In this document: positions 9,901-22,990 of the stretch, piece by piece
Numbering within the stretch: position 1 is the first letter of the stretch
Layout: each line of letters opens with the position of its first letter
Assembly (NCBI GenBank): GCA_941918925.1
Contig: OW799234.1
Span: forward strand, 60,058,968 to 60,122,967
From: Phyto melanocephala
Taxonomy: Eukaryota; Arthropoda; Insecta; Diptera; Rhinophoridae
Reading direction: 5' to 3'
Length of the DNA: 64,000 nucleotides
The notes under the pieces: generated by a model
What the model was told of the DNA's origin: nothing
The model's database searches: none
Seen by the model: the letters and a program-made list of their open reading frames with translations, nothing else
Position numbers and translations under genes: made by a program

Positions 9901-12900
9901 AGATGTGCCAAAAATGGGAAAATGAGGTATGATAGGGGACGGTACTGGCTGCATTTCCTCATACCTCGTTTCTTTCAATATACTTTTTTCTAGAACAACT
10001 TTTTAAAAAAACTAATTGTATGAACGCCACTCAAATCACTTTATGGTTAATTGGGTCAAAATTAAGAGATGTGCCAAAAATCGGAAAATGAGGTATGATA
10101 GGGGACGGCACTGGCCACATTTCCTCATACCTCGCTTCTTTCAATATACTTTTTTCTAGAACAACTTTTTAAAAAAACTAATTGTATGAAAGTCACTTAA
10201 ATCACTTTTTGGTCAATTGGGTCAAAACAAAGAGATGTGCCAAAAATCGAAAAATGAGGTATAATAGGAGACGGTACTCGCTGCATTTCCTCATACCTCG
10301 TTTCTTTCAATATACTTTTTTCTTGAACAACTTTTTCAAAAAACTAATTGCATGAAAGTCACTGAAATAACTTTTTGGTCAATTGGGTCAAAATAAAGAG
10401 ATGTGCCAAAAATCGGAAAATGAGGTATGATAGAACGGTACTAGCTGCATTTCCTCATATCTCGTTTCTTTCAATATACTTTTTTCTAGAACAACTTTTT
10501 AAAAAAACTAATTTTATGAAATCCACTCAAAACACTTTATGGTCAATTGGGTCAAAATAAAGAGATGTGCTAAAAATCGGAAAATGAGGTATGATAGAAG
10601 ATGGTATTGTCTACATTACCTCATACTACGTTTCTTTCAATATATTTTTTTCTAGAACAAATTTTTAAAAAAACTAATTGTATGAAAGCCACTCAAATCA
10701 CTTTATGGTCAATTGGGTCAAAATAAAGAGATGTGCTAAAAATCGGAAAATGAGGTATGATAGAAGATGGTACTGTCTATATAACCTCATACTACGTTTC
10801 TTTCAATATATTTTTTTCTAGAACAACTTTTAAAAAAAACTAATTGTATGAAAGCCACTCAAATCACTTTATGGTCAATTGGGTCAAAATAAAGAGATGT
10901 GCTAAAAAGCGGAAAATGAGGTATGATAGAGGATTGTACTGGCTACATTACCTAATACCACGTTTCTTTCAATATACTTTTTTCTAGAACAACTTTTTAA
11001 AAAAACTAATTGTATGAAAGTCTCTCAAATCACTTTATGGTCAATTGGGTCAAAATAAAGAGATGTGCCAAAAATCGGAAAATGAGGTATGATAGAAGAT
11101 GGTACTGTCTACATTACCTTTTACTACGTTTCTTTCAATATATTTTTTTCTAGAACAACTTTTTAAAAAAACTAATTGTATGAAAGCCACTCAAATCACT
11201 TTATGGTCAATTGGGTCAAAATAAAGAAATGTGCCAAAACTCGCAAAATGAGGTATGATAGGGGATGGTAGTGGCTGCATTTCCTCATACCTCGTTTCTT
11301 TCAATATACTTTTTTCTAGAACAACTTTTTCAAAAAACTAAGTGTATGAAAGTCACTGAAATAACTTTATGGTCAATTGGGTCAAAATAAAGAGATGTGT
11401 TAAAAATCGGAAAATGAGGTATGATAGAAGCTGGTACTCTCTACATTACCTCATACTACGTTTCTTTCAATATATTTTTTTCTAGAACAACTTTTTAAAA
11501 AAACTAATTGTATGAAAGCCACTCAAATCACTTTATGGTCAATTGGGTCAAAATAAAGAAATGTGCTAAAAATCGGAAAATGAGGTATGATAGAAGATGG
11601 TACTGTCTACATTACCTCATACTACGTTTCTTTCAATATATTTTTTTCTAGAACAACTTTTTAAAAAAACTAATTGTATGAAGCCACTCAAATCACTTTA
11701 TGGTCAATTGGGTCAAAATAAAGAGATGTGCTAAAAATCAGAAAATGAGGTATAATAGACGATTGTACTGGCTACATTACCTAATACCACGTTTCTTCCA
11801 ATATACTTTTTTCTATAACAACTTTTTAAAAAAACTAATTGTATGAGTGTCACTCAAATCACTTTATGGTCAATTGGGTCAAAATAAAGAGATGTGCAAA
11901 AAATCGGAAAATGTAGTATGATAGAGGATGGAACTGGCTACATTACCTCTTACCACGTTTCTTTCAATATACTTCTTTCTAGAACAACTTTTTAAAAAAA
12001 ACTAATTGTATAAAAGTCACTTAAATCACTTTTTGGTCAATTGGGTCAAAACAAAGAGATGTGCCAAAAATCGAAAAATGAGGTATAATAGGGGACGGTA
12101 CTGGCTGCATTTTCTCTTACCTCGTTTCTTTCAATATACTTTTTTCTAGAACAACTTTTTAAAAAAAACTAATTGTATGAAAGTCACTAAAATAACTTTT
12201 TGGTCAATTGGGTCAAAATAAAGAGATGTGCCAAAAATTGGAAAATGAAGTATGATAGAGGATCGTTCTGGCTACATCACCTTATACCACGTTTTTTTCA
12301 ATATACTTTTTTCTAGAACAACTTTTTAAAAAATCTAATGGTATGAAAGCCACTCAAATCACTTTATGGTCAATTGGGTCAAAATAAAGAGATGTGCCAA
12401 AAATCGGAAAATGAAGTATAATAGAGGATGGTACTGGCTACATTTCCTCACACCTTGTTTCTTTCAATATACTTTTTTCTAGAACAACTTTTTAAAAAAT
12501 CTAATGGTATGAAAGCCACTCAAATCACTTTATGGTCAGTTCGGTCAAAATAGAGAGATGTGCCAAAAATCGGAAAATGAAGTATGATAGAGGATGGTAC
12601 TGGATACATTTACTCATACCACGTTTCTTTCAATATACTTTGTTCTAGAACAACTTTTTCAAAAAACAAATTGTATGAAAGTCACTGAAATAACTTTTTG
12701 GTCAATTGGGTCAAAATAAAGAGATGTGCCAAAAATTGGAAAATGAGGTATGATAGGGGACGCTACTGGATATATTTCCTTATACCACGCTTCTTTCAAT
12801 ATACTTTTTTCTAGCACAACTTTTTAAAAAAACTAATTGTATGAACGCCACTCAAATCACTTTATGGTCAATTGGGTCAAAATAAAGGAATGTGCCAAAA

Positions 12901-14038
12901 ATCGGAAAATAAGGTATGATAGAGGATGGTACTGGCTACATTTCCTCATACCTCGTTTCTTTCAATATACTTTTTTCTAGAACAACTTTTTAAAAAAACT
13001 AATTGTATGAAAGTCACTGAAAAAACTTTTTGGTCAATTGGGTCAAAATAAAGAGATGTGCCAAAAATTGGAAAATGAGGTATGATAGGGGACGCTACTG
13101 GATACATTTCCTTATACCACGCTTCTTTCAATATACTTTTTTCTAGAATAACTTTTTCAAAAAACTAATTGTATGAAAGTCACTTAAATCACTTTTTGGT
13201 CAATTGGGTGAAAACAAAGAGATGTGCCAAAAATCGAAAAATGAGGTATAATAGGGGACAGTGCAGTCTTTCAATATACTTTTTTCTAGAACAACTTTTT
13301 TAAAAAAACTAATAGTATGAAAGTCACTGAAATAACTTTTTGGTCAATTGGGTCAAAATAAAGAGATGTGCCAAAAATGGGAAAATGAGGTATGATAGGG
13401 GACGCTACTGGATACATTTCCTTATACCACGCTTCTTTCAATATACTTTTTTCTAGAACAACTTTTTAAAAAACTAATTGTATGAAAGCCATTGAAATAA
13501 CTTTTTGGTCAATTGGGTCAAAATAAAAAGATGTGCCAAAAATGGGAAAATGAGGTATGATAGGGGACGCTACTGGATACATTTCCTTATACCACGCTTC
13601 TTTCAATATACTTTTTTCTAGAACAACTTTTTAAAAAAAACTAATTGTATGAAAGCCACTCAAATCACTTTATGGTCAATTGGGTCAAAATAAAGAGATG
13701 TGCCAAAAATCGGAAAATGAAGTATGATAGAGGATTGTACTGGCTACAATTCCTCATACCTCGTTTCTTTCAATATACTTTTTTCTAGAACAACTTTTTA
13801 AAAAAACTAATTATATGAAAGCCACTGAAATAACTTTTTGGTCAATTGGGTCAAAATAAAAAGATGTGCCAAAAATGGGAAAATGAGGTATGATAGGGGA
13901 CGCTACTGGATACATTTCCTTATACCACGCTTCTTTCAATATACTTTTTTCTAGAACAACTTTTTAAAAAACTAATTGTATGAAAGCCACTGAAAAAAAC
14001 TTTTTGGTCAATTGGGTCAAAATAAAAAGATGTGCCAA
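6925..14038 (+). repeat. 7.1-kb higher-order satellite block, copy 1
   Basis: This block of about 43 monomers recurs directly downstream at an offset of 7114-7115 bp. The same monomer order, truncated monomers and private variants appear in both copies. Examples are the TTCTTGAACAATTTTTTC variant at 7003 and 14117, the GAACGGTACTAGCTG variant near 10433 and 17548, and the deletion at 13266 and 20381. Small differences exist, such as one G missing at about 9218 compared with 16332. The boundary is set where the upstream flanks stop matching, to within a few tens of bases. Confidence 0.9.
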
Positions 14039-17000
14039 AAATTAGAAAAAGAGGTAAAATAGGGGACAGTACTGGCTGCATTTCCTCATACCTCGTTTCT
14101 TTCAATATACTTTTTTCTTGAACAATTTTTTCAAAAAACTAATTGTATTGAAGTCACTGAAATAACTTTTTGGTCAATTGGGTCAAAATAAAGAGATATG
14201 CCAAAAATTGGAAAAAGAGGTATGATAGCGGACGCTACTGGATACATTTCCTTATACCACGCTTCTTACAATTTACTTTTATCTAGAACAACTTTTTCAA
14301 AAAACTAATTGTATGAAAGTCACTTAAATCACTTTTTGGTCAATTGGGTCAAAATAAAGAGATGTGCCAAAAATCGGAAAACGAGGTATGATAGAGGATG
14401 GTACTGGCTACATTTCCTCATAACTCGTTTCGTTCAATATACTTTTTTCTTGAACAACTTTTTAAAAAAACTAATTGTATGAAAGTCACTGAAATAACTT
14501 TTTGGTCAATTGGGTCAAAATAAAGAGATGTGCCAAAAATTGGAAAATTGGACACGGTAGAGGAAAATATGATCTAGATTTCCCCATATCCCGTTTCTTT
14601 CAATATACTTTTTTCAAGAACAAATTTTTAAAAAAAACTAATTGTATGAAAGTCACTGAAATAACTTTTTGGTCAATTGGGTCAAAATAAAGAGATGTGC
14701 CAAAAATTGGAAAATGAGGTATGATAGGGGACACTACTGGATACATTTCCTTATACCACGCTTCTTACAATATACTTTTTTCTAGAACAACTTTTTCAAA
14801 AAACTAATTGTATGAAAGTCACTTAAATCACTTTTTGGTCAATTGGGTCAAAACAAAGAGATGTGCCAAAAATCAAAAAATGAGGTATAATAAGGGACAA
14901 CACTGGCTACATTTCCTCATACCTCGTTTCTTTCAATATACTTTTTTCTAGAACAACTTTTTCAAAAAACTAATTGTATGAAAGCCACAGAAACAACTTT
15001 TTGGTCAATTGGGTCAAAATAAAGAGATGTGCCAAAAATCGGAAAATAAGGTATGATAGAGGATTGTACTGGCTACATCCCCTCATACCTCGTTTCTTTC
15101 AATATACTTTTTTCTAGAACAACTTTTTAAAAAAACTAATTGTATGAAAGTCACTGAAATAACTTTTTGGTCAATTTGGTCAAAATAAAGAGATGTGCCA
15201 AAAATCGAAAAATGAGGTAAAATAGGGGACAGTACTGGCTGCATTTCCTCGTACCTCGTTTCTTTCAATATACTTTTTTCTAGAACAACTTTTTCAAAAA
15301 ACTAATTGTATGAAAGTCACTGAAATAACTTTTTGGTCAATTGGGTCAAAATAAAGAGATGTGCCAAAAATTGGAAAGTTGGACACGGTAGAGGAAAACA
15401 TGATCTAGATTTCCCCATATCCCATTTCTTTCAATATACTTTTTTCTAGAACAACTTTTTCAAAAAACTAATTGTATTGAAGTCACTGAAATAACTTTTT
15501 GGTCAATTGGGTCAAAATAAAGAGATGTGCCAAAAATTAGAAAAAGAGGTAAAATAGGGGACAGTACTGGCTGCATTCCCTCATACCTCGTTTCTTTCAA
15601 TATACTTTTTTCTTGAACAACTTTTTCAAAAAACTAATTGTATTGAAGTCACTGAAATAACTTTTTGGTCAATTGGGTCAAAATAAAGAGATGTGCCAAA
15701 AATTGGAAAAAGAGGTATGATAGGGGACGCTACTGGATACATTTCTTTATACCTCGTTTCTTTCAATATACTTTTTTCTAGAACAACTTTTTAAAAAAAC
15801 TAATTGTATGAAAGTCACTGAAATAACTTTTTGGTCAATTGGGTCAAAATAAAGAGATGTGCCAAAAATTGGAAAATGAGGTATGATAAGGGACGCTACT
15901 GGATACGTTTCCTTATACCACGCTTCTTACAATTTACTTTTATCTAGAACAACTTTTTCAAAAAACTAATTGTATGAAAGTCACTAAAATCACTTTTTGG
16001 TCAATTGGGTCAAAATAAAGAGATGTGCCAAAAATCGAAAAATGAGGTATGATAGGGGACGGTACTGGCCACATTTCCTCATACCTCGTTTCTTTCAATA
16101 TACTTTTTTCTAGAATAACTTTTTAAAAAAACTAATTGTATGAAAGCCACTCAAATAACTTTATGGTCAATTGGGTCAAAATAAAGAGATGTGCCAAAAA
16201 TCGGAAAATGAGGTATGATAGAGGATGGTACTGGCTACATTTCTTTGTACCTCGTTTCTTTCAATATACTTTTTTCTAGAACAACTTTTTAAAAAAACTA
16301 ATTGTATTAAAGTCACTGAAATAACTTTTTGGTCAATTGGGTCAAAATAAAGAGATGTGCCAAAAATTGGAAAATGAGGTATGATAAGGGACGCTACTGG
16401 ATACATTTCCTTATACCACGCTTCTTACAATATACTTTTTTCTAGAACGACTTTTTCAAAAAACTAATTGTATGAAAGTCACTTAAATCACTTTTTGGTC
16501 AATTGGGTCAAAACAAAGAGATGTGGCAAAAATCGGAAAATTAAGGTATAATAGGGGACGGTACTGGCTGCATTTCCTCATACCTCGTTTCTTTCAATAT
16601 ACTTTTTTCTAGAACAACTTTTTCAAAAAACTAATTGTATGAAAGTCACTGAAATAACTTTTTGGTCAATTGGGTCAAAATAAAGAGATGTGCCAAAAAT
16701 TGGAAAATGAGGTATGATAGTTGACGCTACTGGATACATTTCGTTATACCACGCTTCTTACAATATACTTTTTTCTAGAACAACTTTTTCAAAAAACTAA
16801 TTGTGAAAGTCACTTAAATCACTTTTTAGTCAATTGGGTCAAAACAAAGAGATGTGCCAAAAATCGAAAAACGAGGAATAATAGGGGACAGTACTGGCTG
16901 CACTTCCTCATACCTCGTTTCTTTCAATATACTTTTTTCTAGAACAACTTTTTCAAAAAACTAATTGTATGAAAGTCACTGAAATAACTTTTTGGTCAAT

Positions 17001-20000
17001 TGGGTCAAAATAAAGAGATGTGCCAAAAATGGGAAAATGAGGTATGATAGGGGACGGTACTGGCTGCATTTCCTCATACCTCGTTTCTTTCAATATACTT
17101 TTTTCTAGAACAACTTTTTAAAAAAACTAATTGTATGAACGCCACTCAAATCACTTTATGGTTAATTGGGTCAAAATTAAGAGATGTGCCAAAAATCGGA
17201 AAATGAGGTATGATAGGGGACGGCACTGGCCACATTTCCTCATACCTCGCTTCTTTCAATATACTTTTTTCTAGAACAACTTTTTAAAAAAACTAATTGT
17301 ATGAAAGTCACTTAAATCACTTTTTGGTCAATTGGGTCAAAACAAAGAGATGTGCCAAAAATCGAAAAATGAGGTATAATAGGAGACGGTACTTGCTGCA
17401 TTTCCTCATACCTCGTTTCTTTCAATATACTTTTTTCTTGAACAACTTTTTCAAAAAACTAATTGCATGAAAGTCACTGAAATAACTTTTTGGTCAATTG
17501 GGTCAAAATAAAGAGATGTGCCAAAAATCGGAAAATGAGGTATGATAGAACGGTACTAGCTGCATTTCCTCATATCTCGTTTCTTTCAATATACTTTTTT
17601 CTAGAACAACTTTTTAAAAAAACTAATTTTATGAAATCCACTCAAAACACTTTATGGTCAATTGGGTCAAAATAAAGAGATGTGCTAAAAATCGGAAAAT
17701 GAGGTATGATAGAAGATGGTATTGTCTACATTACCTCATACTACGTTTCTTTCAATATATTTTTTTCTAGAACAAATTTTTAAAAAAACTAATTGTATGA
17801 AAGCCACTCAAATCACTTTATGGTCAATTGGGTCAAAATAAAGAGATGTGCTAAAAATCGGAAAATGAGGTATGATAGAAGATGGTACTGTCTATATAAC
17901 CTCATACTACGTTTCTTTCAATATATTTTTTTCTAGAACAACTTTTAAAAAAAACTAATTGTATGAAAGCCACTCAAATCACTTTATGGTCAATTGGGTC
18001 AAAATAAAGAGATGTGCTAAAAAGCGGAAAATGAGGTATGATAGAGGATTGTACTGGCTACATTACCTAATACCACGTTTCTTTCAATATACTTTTTTCT
18101 AGAACAACTTTTTAAAAAAACTAATTGTATGAAAGTCTCTCAAATCACTTTATGGTCAATTGGGTCAAAATAAAGAGATGTGCCAAAAATCGGAAAATGA
18201 GGTATGATAGAAGATGGTACTGTCTACATTACCTTTTACTACGTTTCTTTCAATATATTTTTTTCTAGGACAACTTTTTAAAAAAACTAATTGTATGAAA
18301 GCCACTCAAATCACTTTATGGTCTATTGGGTCAAAATAAAGAAATGTGCCAAAACTCGCAAAATGAGGTATGATAGGGGATGGTACTGGCTGCATTTCCT
18401 CATACCTCGTTTCTTTCAATATACTTTTTTCTAGAACAACTTTTTCAAAAAACTAAGTGTATGAAAGTCACTGAAATAACTTTATGGTCAATTGGGTCAA
18501 AATAAAGAGATGTGTTAAAAATCGGAAAATGAGGTATGATAGAAGCTGGTACTCTCTACATTACCTCATACTACGTTTCTTTCAATATATTTTTTTCTAG
18601 AACAACTTTTTAAAAAAACTAATTGTATGAAAGCCACTCAAATCACTTTATGGTCAATTGGGTCAAAATAAAGAAATGTGCTAAAAATCGGAAAATAAGG
18701 TATGATAGAAGATGGTACTGTCTACATTACCTCATACTACGTTTCTTTCAATATATTTTTTTCTAGAACAACTTTTTAAAAAAACTAATTGTATGAAGCC
18801 ACTCAAATCACTTTATGGTCAATTGGGTCAAAATAAAGAGATGTGCTAAAAATCAGAAAATGAGGTATAATAGAGGATTGTACTGGCTACATTACCTAAT
18901 ACCACGTTTCTTCCAATATACTTTTTTCTATAACAACTTTTTAAAAAAACTAATTGTATGAGTGTCACTCAAATCACTTTATGGTCAATTGGGTCAAAAT
19001 AAAGAGATGTGCCAAAAATCGGAAAATGTAGTATGATAGAGGATGGAACTGGCTACATTACCTCATACCACGTTTCTTTCAATATACTTCTTTCTAGAAC
19101 AACTTTTTAAAAAAAACTAATTGTATAAAAGTCACTTAAATCACTTTTTGGTCAATTGGGTCAAAACAAAGAGATGTGCCAAAAATCGAAAAATGAGGTA
19201 TAATAGGGGACGGTACTGGCTGCATTTCCTCTTACCTCGTTTCTTTCAATATACTTTTTTCTAGAACAACTTTTTAAAAAAAACTAATTGTATGAAAGTC
19301 ACTAAAATAACTTTTTGGTCAATTGGGTCAAAATAAAGAGATGTGCCAAAAATTGGAAAATGAAGTATGATAGAGGATCGTTCTGGCTACATCACCTTAT
19401 ACCACGTTTTTTTCAATATACTTTTTTCTAGAACAACTTTTTAAAAAATCTAATGGTATGAAAGCCACTCAAATCACTTTATGGTCAATTGGGTCAAAAT
19501 AAAGAGATGTGCCAAAAATCGGAAAATGAAGTATAATAGAGGATGGTACTGGCTACATTTCCTCACACCTTGTTTCTTTCAATATACTTTTTTCTAGAAC
19601 AACTTTTTAAAAAATCTAATGGTATGAAAGCCACTCAAATCACTTTATGGTCAGTTCGGTCAAAATAGAGAGATGTGCCAAAAATCGGAAAATGAAGTAT
19701 GATAGAGGATGGTACTGGATACATTTACTCATACCACGTTTCTTTCAATATACTTTGTTCTAGAACAACTTTTTCAAAAAACAAATTGTATGAAAGTCAC
19801 TGAAATAACTTTTTGGTCAATTGGGTCAAAATAAAGAGATGTGCCAAAAATTGGAAAATGAGGTATGATAGGGGACGCTACTGGATATATTTCCTTATAC
19901 CACGCTTCTTTCAATATACTTTTTTCTAGCACAACTTTTTAAAAAAACTAATTGTATGAACGCCACTCAAATCACTTTATGGTCAATTGGGTCAAAATAA

Positions 20001-21152
20001 AGGAATGTGCCAAAAATCAGAAAATAAGGTATGATAGAGGATGGTACTGGCTACATTTCCTCATACCTCGTTTCTTTCAATATACTTTTTTCTAGAACAA
20101 CTTTTTAAAAAAACTAATTGTATGAAAGTCACTGAAAAAACTTTTTGGTCAATTGGGTCAAAATAAAGAGATGTGCCAAAAATTGGAAAATGAGGTATGA
20201 TAGGGGACGCTACTGGATACATTTCCTTATACCACGCTTCTTTCAATATACTTTTTTCTAGAATAACTTTTTCAAAAACTAATTGTATGAAAGTCACTTA
20301 AATCACTTTTTGGTCAATTGGGTGAAAACAAAGAGATGTGCCAAAAATCGAAAAATGAGGTATAATAGGGGACAGTGCAGTCTTTCAATATACTTTTTTC
20401 TAGAACAACTTTTTTAAAAAAACTAATAGTATGAAAGTCACTGAAATAACTTTTTGGTCAATTGGGTCAAAATAAAGAGATGTGCCAAAAATGGGAAAAT
20501 GAGGTATGATAGGGGACGCTACTGGATACATTTCCTTATACCACGCTTCTTTCAATATACTTTTTTCTAGAACAACTTTTTAAAAAACTAATTGTATGAA
20601 AGCCACTGAAATAACTGTTTGGTCAATTGGGTCAAAATAAAAAGATGTGCCAAAAATGGGAAAATGAGGTATGATAGGGGACGCTACTCGTTACATTTCC
20701 TTATACCACGCTTCTTTCAATATACTTTTTTCTAGAACAACTTTTTAAAAAAAACTAATTGTATGAAAGCCACTCAAATCACTTTATGGTCAATTGGGTC
20801 AAAATAAAGTGATGTGCCAAAAATCGGAAAATGAAGTATGATAGAGGATTGTACTGGCTACAATTCCTCATACCTCGTTTCTTTCAATATACTTTTTTCT
20901 AGAACAACTTTTTAAAAAAACTAATTATATGAAAGCCACTGAAATAACTTTTTGGTCAATTGGGTCAAAATAAAAAGATGTGCCAAAAATGGGAAAATGA
21001 GGTATGATAGGGGACGCTACTGGATACATTTCCTTATACCACGCTTCTTTCAATATACTTTTTTCTAGAACAACTTTTTAAAAAACTAATTGTATGAAAG
21101 CCACTGAAAAAAACTTTTTGGTCAATTGGGTCAAAATAAAAAGATGTGCCAA
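14039..21152 (+). repeat. 7.1-kb higher-order satellite block, copy 2
   Basis: This is the direct tandem copy of the preceding block and begins where copy 1 ends. The match is lost near 21152, where the sequence turns to a run of the GGGGACGCTACTGG monomer type instead of the GTAAAATAGGGGACAG type that starts each copy. The head-to-tail arrangement fits unequal crossing-over or rolling amplification of a multi-monomer unit. Confidence 0.88.
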
Positions 21153-21740
21153 AAATGGGAAAATGAGGTATGATAGGGGACGCTACTGGATACATTTCCT
21201 TATACCACGCTTCTTTCAATATACTTTTTTCTAGAACAACTTTTTAAAAAAACTAATTGTATGAAAGCCACTCAAATCACTTTATGGTCAATTGGGTCAA
21301 AATAAAGAGATGTGCCAAAAATCGGAAAATGAAGTATGATAGAGGATTGTACTGGCTACATTTCCTAATACCTCGTTTCTTTCAATATACTTTTTTCTAG
21401 AACAACTTTTTAAAAAAACTAATTGTATGAAAGTCACTGAAATGACTTTTTGGTCAATTGGGTCAAAATAAAGAGATGTGCCAAAAATGGGAAAATGAGG
21501 TATGATAGGGGACACTACTGGATACATTACCTAATACCACGTTTCTTTCAATATACTTTTTTCTAGAACAACTTTTTAAAAAAACTAATTGTATGAATGT
21601 CACTCAAATCACTTTTTGGTCAATTGGGTCAAAATAAAGAGATGTGCCAAAAATGGGAAAATGAGGTATGATAGGGGACGCTACTGGATACATTTCCTTA
21701 TACCATGCTTCTTTCAATATACTTTTTTCTAGAACAACTT

Positions 21741-22990
21741 TTTAAAAAAAACTAATGGTATGAAAGCCACTCAAATCACTTTATGGTCAGTTGGGTCAAA
21801 ATAGAGAGATGTGCCAAAAATCGGAAAATGAAGTATGATAGAGGATGGACCTGGCTACATTTCCTCATACCTCGTTTCTTTCAATATACTTTTTTCTAGA
21901 ACAACTTTTTAAAAAAACTAATTATATGAAAGTCACTGAAATAACTTTTTGGTCAATTGGGTCAAAATAAAAAGATGTGCCAAAAATTGGCAAATAAGGT
22001 ATGATAGGGGACACTACTGGCTACATTACCTCATACCACGTTTCTTTCAATATACTTTTTTCTAGAACAACTTTTTAAAAAAACTAATTGTATGAAAGCC
22101 ACTCAAATCAGTTTATGGTCAATTGGGTCAAAATAAAGAGTTGTGCCAAAAATCAGAAAATTGGACACGGTAGAATAAGGTATGATCTAGATTTCCTCAT
22201 ATCCCGTTTCTTTCAATATACTTTTTTCTAGAACAACTTTTTAAAAAAACTAATTGTATGAAAGTCACTCAAATCACTTTATGGTCAATTGGGTCAAAAT
22301 AAAGAGATGTGCCTAAAATCGGAAAATGAAGTATGATAGGGGACGGTATTGGCCACATTTTCTCATACCTCGCATCTTTCAATATACTTTTTTCTATAAC
22401 AACTTTTTAAAAAAACTAATTGTATGAATGCACTCAAATCACTTTATGGTCAATTGGGTCAAAATAAAGAGATGTGCGAAAAATCGGAAAATGTAGTATG
22501 ATAGAGGATGGTACTGGCTACATTACCTCATACCACGTTTCTTTCAATATACTTTTTTCTAGAACAACTTTTTAAAAAATCTAATGGTATGAAAGCCACT
22601 CAAATCACTTTATGGTCAATTGGGTCAAAATAAAGAGATGTGCCAAAAATCGGAAAATGAAGTATGATAGAGGATGGTACTGGATACATTTCCTCATACC
22701 ACGTTTCTTTCAATATACTTTGTTCTAGAACAACTTTTTCAAAAAGCTAATTGTATGAAAGTCACTGAAATAACTTTTTGGTCAATTGTGTCAAAATAAA
22801 GAGATGTGCCAAAAATTGGAAAATCAGGTATGATAGGGGACGCTACTGGATATATTTCCTTATACCACGCTTCTTTCAATATACTTTTTTCTAGAACAAC
22901 TTTTTAAAAAAACTAATTGTATGAACGCCACTCAAATCACTTTATGGTAAATTGGGTCAAAATAAAGGAATGTGCCAAAAATCGGAAAAT
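21741..22990 (+). repeat. Multi-monomer block, copy A (related to 26301-28052)
   Basis: This block carries an ordered set of rare variants: GGATGGACCTGGCTAC at 21843, the ATTGGACACGGTAGAATAAG monomer near 22160, GTATTGGCCACATTTTCTC near 22346 and TTTGTTCTAGAAC at 22719. The same ordered set is found further right, so the block was duplicated as a unit. Confidence 0.75.
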
